From assembly GCA_029844215.1 (NCBI GenBank), contig CM056733.1:12087501-12151500 (forward strand): a stretch of DNA of 64,000 nt. The letters are read 5' to 3'. Shown in pieces: positions 58,604-64,000 of this stretch. Below the pieces are notes generated by a model. That model had not been told where the DNA came from, ran no database searches, and worked only from the letters and a program-made list of their open reading frames with translations. Source of the DNA: Przewalskia tangutica. Taxonomy: Eukaryota; Streptophyta; Magnoliopsida; Solanales; Solanaceae. The first letter of the stretch is position 1. Every line of letters starts with the position of its first letter. Position numbers and translations under genes: made by a program.

Positions 58604-61410
58604 TGTCACGCCCCGACTTTTCCTAAGTCTTTACTTAGGGTGTGATGGCACCTGTACAATTATTTCCCACCAGGAGCACCATTTAATTCTCTTCATTTAG
58701 AAATTTGAACTTATAATTCAAATACGGAGCTATTAATAAAAATAACAAAAAAAAAATCTGTTTATGACTTTATTAAAAACATAACGTGAGTCCATGCTCG
58801 TGCAAATATTGTTTCTACATAGACATACTGACAAAGATTATTCTAAGTTGGAAGGGAGACCATTCCACCGCATTTCGAGACACCGACATTACGAACTCGA
58901 TGAGTACCAAGCCCAAGCAATGGACTTGGTATGACAAGAGGTCTGGACGATCGCTAGCCTTGGCGTGGAGCCTTTCCTCTATCACGCTTTCAAACATGTT
59001 AAATAAAGAGTCACCTACCATCCGGGGTGGTGAGAACCTTACCTGCAATTCAAAGTAACACCACAATATTCCAAGTGCAATCACATTATAACGTAATAAG
59101 CATATTGCAAAAACATATCGATTCAAAGACTTTTAAATATGCAACAACTCCTCATAGGAAATTCTCGGTTTAACTAACACTTTATTTTATCTCGTATTAT
59201 ACGTTAAGACATTCCCCTGCATTTCCATATGTTTATTACATTTATATATTTGTGAACGCGTATTCACTTTTCATATTTATATATAGGTGAACATGTATTC
59301 ATCTTTCATATTTGTTGCGGCGTGCAACCCGATCCATTATATTTACGTATTTGTGAACACGTATTCACTTTACGTTTTGTTGCGGCGTGCAACCCGATCC
59401 ATTATGTTTACGTATTTGTGAACGCGTATTCACTTTACGTTTTGTTGCGGCGTGCAACCCGATCCATTATATTTACGTATTTGTGAACACGTATTCACTT
59501 TATGTTTTGTTGCGGCGTGCAACCCGATCCATTATGTTTATATTTATATATTTATGTGAACACGTATTCACCTTTCATATTTTTCAGAAGATCGAATAAA
59601 TAATATTCTCTTTCCCAACATTCTGCCTTTCATACTTGTAACGATTATAACTTTTTAACCATAACTCCAACTAAGGTGTTTCTCAAGCGGAAACTAAGGT
59701 AAGACGGGTATCTTTCACTGTACCAAATTTTATTTAAAACTACTTTGGGTAACTAACACAAATTTATCCTCAAAACAGCCACATGAAATTTATTTCGGCA
59801 GAATTTTTATTAAACAGAACCCAATCTTAGAATAGTCATAACTCCTAATCTGTAAACCCGTTCAAGCCCTATAAAATCTCAAAACGACGAGAACAGAGAG
59901 CTACACGTCTCTATGTGAACCATACTTTCATATTCTGTACCATTTGGTACAGTTTTACACTTTTATTCGCTGCCCTTTCTGAATCTCGATAGATCCGAGG
60001 TAGAAACTTTAAACAACGATAAATCTCAATCCGTAAGTCTGATAGACCTCCGTAAGGTCTCAAAATGTCCACAATAGAGAGATCTAGAACTTTCATTTAG
60101 CACCAATTTTCATATTTCCCACGGATTAGTACAGTTTTATGTTTCAACGTCCTGCCCTTCTGGATTCTGATGAATCCGAGGCAGCAACTTAAAACTACAA
60201 TAACTCTCAACTCGTAAGTCCGTTTTAACAACTATTTATCTATATTTGTCCATAACAGAGAGATTTACAACCATGTAAATTTTCATATAATTCTAATAAG
60301 TAAAACTCAATAAAAACAGTCCGTAATTATGCCTTTCCGAATTTCGGCCAAATCTAAGGCAGAAACTTTGCACTAGGATAACTTTCAAACCGTATGTCCA
60401 TTTTACCTCATTTTTGGTTATATATGATCATAGTAGAGAGGTTTACAATTCTTCCTAATTTCATCAAATTCTAACAATTATAACTCAGTGAAATCAGTTC
60501 GTAACTATGCCTTTCCGAATTTCGGCCAAATCTAAGGCAGGAACTTTGAACTATGATAACTTTCAAACCGTATGTCCATTTTACCTCATTTTTGGTTCTA
60601 TATGATCATAGTAGATAGGTGTACCATTATTCCGAATTTCATCAAATTCTAACAATTATAACTCAGTGAAATCAGTTCGTAAAGTTCATGACGCAACTAG
60701 TTGTTTAAACAATCAAAAGCTCATTATTTGTTTTCAACACTCATTTCTTATTCTAACATGTATTGAACTTAAAATAAAGGATGTTACCAAGAATTTCTGA
60801 GTGAGAAAACTCACCTTGTAAGTGTGAAGATTATTGTTGTGTGGTTGCTAAAATTATCTTTACTCTCTAGTATTTTGATTCTTGTTCTTCTTGCCCTCTT
60901 GGTATTTTTTCCAGATTTTTTCCTCTTCTTTTCACTTGTTTTTTTCTGATTTTCTATTCTTTGTGCTAGGTATTTTATTTGTGTCATGTACAATGTATAA
61001 GTATAAGAGTTTTCTATAACCTATGGGAGGTGGAATGACAAGAGTTGGAGAAGAAATGAAAAGGGGGGAAGGGGTGAAGGGAAGGGACATACGTGCACTG
61101 CTACATGTTTTTTTTTTCCTTTTGTTTTTTTTTTTCTTATTTTCATTTTATCTATCTATTTATCCAACTTTAACACTAACTATATCCCATGCAATTTATT
61201 CTTTGTTTTCTTATATATATATATTTTTATTAACCCAACCACAACTATATATTATTATTTTTTTTCCGAATTTTACATTCTCTCCTCCTTAAGCAACATT
61301 CGTCCTAGAATGTGAATAAAGTCGTAACATAATCACATAGACACAATAATAACATAATCACATAGACACAATAATGTTTATTGTTATTGTAACAAATTTG
61401 GGGCTTCACA
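58604..61410 (-). repeat. Element D 5' LTR
   Basis: Nearly collinear with 46635-49445, with scattered substitutions throughout and a cluster of small indels at about 58860-59040. Holds the same 65-bp array (59314-59573) and donor word AAG|GTGAGT (GT at 60813-60814). Confidence 0.93.
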
Positions 61411-61415
61411 CATGA

Positions 61416-64000
61416 CTCGCGTCACCCTCATATGTTTGAAAGTGAAACCCGTTGACATCATAACCAGAATATTTATACATATAAGGAGATGGACCATTAG
61501 ATAGCCAACACAAATTTTCAGACACATGCTTATTTTCCTTAATTAAGTCAAACACCTAGAAAACAAAATCAGAAGCAATCACTTACTGTCTACAAATTAA
61601 ATAAATATAACTTAAAATTTATTTGCAATATGAAAACTCTTATTTCGCAGCCAATCAGAAAATCGTTTATTGTGTTCTTTCTTATACCAAACTTCATTTT
61701 TTTTGGATCCTGAGATCGTAACAGTTCCATGTGTTCATTATAAAAGAAAACGAAGAATATTATAATTCAACCAATAAAAAAAGTTTTTTTAAAAAAACAC
61801 AACATGTTATCAAATAATACGATTACCTAATGAATGGTTGAATTTCTTCTATGTTTTCTAAAATCCACAAGTGGGCTTGGTTTAGAGAAGATGGACCAGG
61901 TTCGAACATTTCCTCACCACCGGTCGGTTCATCAACAATTGACTTACCTTCTGGGACACCACATGTTTTCATGTTTGTCATGTACTCGGAGCAAAATTCC
62001 AAGGCTTCCTCAGCTAGGTAGCACTCCGCAATGCATCCTTCTGGACAGTTTCGGTTTCTTACATAACCTTTTAAGATTTTCATGTTTCTTTCAAAAGGAT
62101 ACATCCATCGAAGATACACCGGACCACATTGTCTCAGTTCACTTACTAAGTGCACAAGTAAATGGACCATTATGTCAAAGAAAGATGGGGGGAAACATTT
62201 TTCTAGCATACACAAAGTCACTATAACATCCTTCTCTAACTGATCAAGTGTTGATTCATCTACCACTTTGGAACACAAAGCATTAAAGAAGAAACATAAC
62301 CTCATTATTGTTGTTTTAACATGTTTATTCTTCACACACCTGACTACAATAGGCAAAAGTTGTTGCATTAAGATATGACAGTCGTGGGACTTCAAACCTT
62401 GAAGTTTCAATTGTCTTAAACAAACAAGGTTCCTAATATTAGACGAATATCCTTTTGGAACCTTAATGTTTCTCATAGCTTTACAAAAGTTTTGTTTCTC
62501 TTCTTTTGAGAGTGTGTGACAAGCCGGAGGAAGCCAAGTCCGACCTTTTTTTTTTTGTGGTGCTAATTTATCCCTAATTTTCATCTCCACAAGATCCTCC
62601 CTTTCCTTCAAGCCATATTTGGACTTACCCGAGATGTTTAGCAAAGTGTCGTATATGCTTTCACACACATTTTTTTCAATGTGCATTACATCTAATTGAT
62701 GCCTCACTAGAAAATGCTTCCAATACTCTAAATTATAGAATATTGACTTCTTTTTCCACTACACTCTGTCTTTACCATCCCCACTTTTATGCGTTTTTAC
62801 ATTTTGCTTCCCCCACTTGTCATCAATATATTTAACTAACCCTAATATTTCCTCACCGTTCAACAGTCTAGGGGTTGCCTCCTTTTATATTTTCTTATTA
62901 AAACAACTTTTTTGATTTCTGAATTCATGATCCTTAGGAAGCCATCGTCGATGGCCAACATAAACAGTTTTCTTACTATGTTTCAACCAACAATTAAGAG
63001 TATCTACACCACAATATGGACATGCATTGTAACCTTTAACAGTACAACCCGCTAGATTCCCATAAGCTGGAAAATCATTTATGGTCCACATTAAAACAAC
63101 CCATAAATTAAATGACTCTTGTTTATAGGCATCAAAACACTCAAACCCTTTGTCCCATAACAGTTGTAAATCTTCAATCAAAGGTGCTAAGTAAACATCT
63201 ATATAATTGCCCGGTGGTTGTGGACCAGAAATCAAAAGGGATAACATTAGAAATTTTATTTTCATACAAAGTCGGGGGAAGGTTATAGGTCATAAGAATA
63301 ATTGGCCAACAACTATAATTAGTGCTAAGAGAGCTATGTGGATTGATCCCATCTGCTGATAAAGCAAGGCGAAGGTTTCTAGGGTCAGAAGAAAAAGTAG
63401 GCCATTTGTCGTCAATTAACTTCCAAGCTTTTGAATCAGCTGGATGTCAGAGCATTCCATCGCAGACTCTCCCATTTTCTTGCCATATCAAGTCTTTGGC
63501 TATTTGTGAAGATTGAAACATTCGCCTAAATCTGGAGATGATAGGAAAGTACCACAAAACCTTTCCAGGAACCCCCACTCTATCTTCATCACTACCATAT
63601 TTTTTCTTCCATTTAGAAACACCACAAGTAGGACATTTAGAAAGCCCTGCATACTCATTTCTGTATAATATGAAATTATTTGGGCAAGCATGGAACTTCA
63701 CATATTCTAATCCTAAAACTGACATGGTCTTCTTGGCATCATATCAAGAAACTGGCATTTCATTTTCATTTGGCAGCAACTTGGATAAAGACTCAATAAC
63801 TTTGAAAAGATATTATCCGACCACCCAAACCTACCATTGATGTTGAATAGTTTAACTACATCACTTAATTTAGTGAAATTTGTGCATCCAGGGTATAATG
63901 GTTTCTCAGCTTGTTCAATTAACTCTCTAAAAGAATTATTATTTCCACAATTATTATACGCATCAATTACCATTTCAACGGTACGATCAATATCACAACC
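61416..64000 (-). pseudogene. TNP2 transposase, N-terminal and central part, cut by the window edge
   Basis: From right to left on the minus strand: an N-terminal segment (63973-63750), LEYVKFHACPNNFILYRNEY with the zinc-binding-like CPTCG (63725-63600), LALSADGINPHSSLSTNYS (about 63380-63320), GNYIDVYLAPLIEDL and GYNACPYCG (63220-63030), RHQLDVMHIEKNV (about 62706), then the DUF4218-like part, MVHLLVHLVSELRQCGPVYL and RWMYPFERNMK (about 62180-62080). These are the conserved blocks of plant CACTA TNP2. Damage seen: frameshift near 63810, TGA near 63750, TGA near 63446 (CGA to TGA), frameshift near 63268, TAA near 62886, TAG near 62760. The open stretch 62707-61823 (294 codons) is the longest intact piece. 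Exons 61745-61660 and 61560-61416 follow, the last leading into element D. Confidence 0.88.

Larger units (their letters stand above)
46635..61410 (-). mobile_element. Element D: chromodomain-bearing Ty3/Gypsy retrotransposon (Tekay-like)
   Basis: LTRs of 2811 bp (46635-49445) and 2807 bp (58604-61410) flank a gag-pol interior on the minus strand. It starts TGTCACGCCCC and ends GGGGCTTCACA on the plus strand, with a perfect CATGA duplication (46630-46634 and 61411-61415). Domain order on the minus strand: primer site, a 168-codon ORF, gag, zinc knuckle, protease, RT, RNase H, integrase and a C-terminal chromodomain-like segment, which places it among chromoviruses. Without the solo LTR E it measures about 11.3 kb. 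RT, RNase H and integrase frames are broken in several places, so this copy is dead, although its gag-protease frame is long. Confidence 0.93.
41761..64000 (-). mobile_element. CACTA (En/Spm) DNA transposon, right end beyond the window
   Basis: Starts with CACTACAAGAAAAACACCC, the canonical terminal inverted repeat of plant CACTA elements, followed by about 220 bp of subterminal repeats. Genes lie on the minus strand in the usual order: TNP2 transposase (64000 down to about 46150, interrupted by element D) and then a second gene with a Transposase_24-like region and a Ulp1-like protease (about 46050-42310). The other terminus lies outside. The base triplet before the start is AAC, but the 3-bp duplication cannot be checked. 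Stops and frameshifts in both genes make this copy non-autonomous. Confidence 0.9.

Noticed and set aside
46635..61410. Possible endogenous pararetrovirus or other integrated plant virus.
   Set aside because: All reverse-transcriptase-bearing sequence has LTRs, target duplications and Ty3 domain order. No movement or coat protein motif of a virus was seen.
1..64000. Host protein-coding, tRNA or rRNA genes.
   Set aside because: None could be supported. Every readable domain belongs to a transposable element.

Overview
This window is heterochromatin-like DNA from a flowering plant. It consists almost entirely of nested transposable elements, and I found no host gene, tRNA, rRNA or CRISPR array. 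The plant assignment rests on Ty3/Gypsy LTR elements primed by initiator tRNA-Met, a chromodomain-bearing Ty3 polyprotein, a Tat-type polypurine tract and LTR start, and a CACTA (En/Spm) element with TNP2 and a Ulp1-like second gene. Solanaceae is my best guess from the flavour of these families, but nothing in the window proves it.

Layout, left half (1-29381). A reverse-oriented LTR fragment F (27233-29381) abuts element A. Element A (1-27232, minus strand, left edge cut by the window) is a decayed Ty3/Gypsy element. Its 3' LTR is at 1-2975, its internal remnant with RNase H and integrase traces is at 2976-6981, and its 5' LTR is split into three pieces (6982-7059, 15131-17437, 26553-27232). 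Two other LTR elements landed in that 5' LTR. Element B (7060-15130, plus) has 3.4-kb LTRs around only 1.25 kb of nearly non-coding interior. Element C (17438-26547, plus, perfect AAGTC target duplication) has 3.2-kb LTRs around a 2.7-kb degenerate interior.

Middle (29382-41760). Older debris: a Ty3 LTR, primer site and gag fragment; a Tat-type element end with an antisense, intron-containing ORF that has its own TATA box (minus, about 32000-33902) beside a polypurine tract and a 600-bp LTR; another LTR end with a primer site; a broken 'putative plant transposon protein' gene (minus, about 37790-39132); and unresolved repeat.

Right half (41761-64000). A CACTA transposon begins with its terminal repeat at 41761 and runs off the right edge, with genes on the minus strand. 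Its second gene (Transposase_24-like region plus Ulp1-like C48 protease) lies at about 42310-46050. Its TNP2 gene is split by element D (46635-61410, minus, CATGA target duplication), a chromodomain-bearing Ty3 element with gag, protease, RT, RNase H and integrase. The gag of D is in turn split by a solo LTR, E (53710-57156, perfect ACCAC duplication). Every coding region that I followed carries stops or frameshifts, except short stretches.

The most interesting signal is inside the LTRs. Families A, B, C and E differ greatly in sequence. In the same order they keep a TATA box, a shared block, a 5'-splice-site-like AG|GTA, a short exon-like block bounded by TAG|GTTGA and GAG|GTATGTG, a family-specific tandem array whose units usually contain a small palindrome, and a GC-rich hairpin about 250-300 bp before the LTR end. 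This looks like a conserved multi-exon, highly structured untranslated leader.
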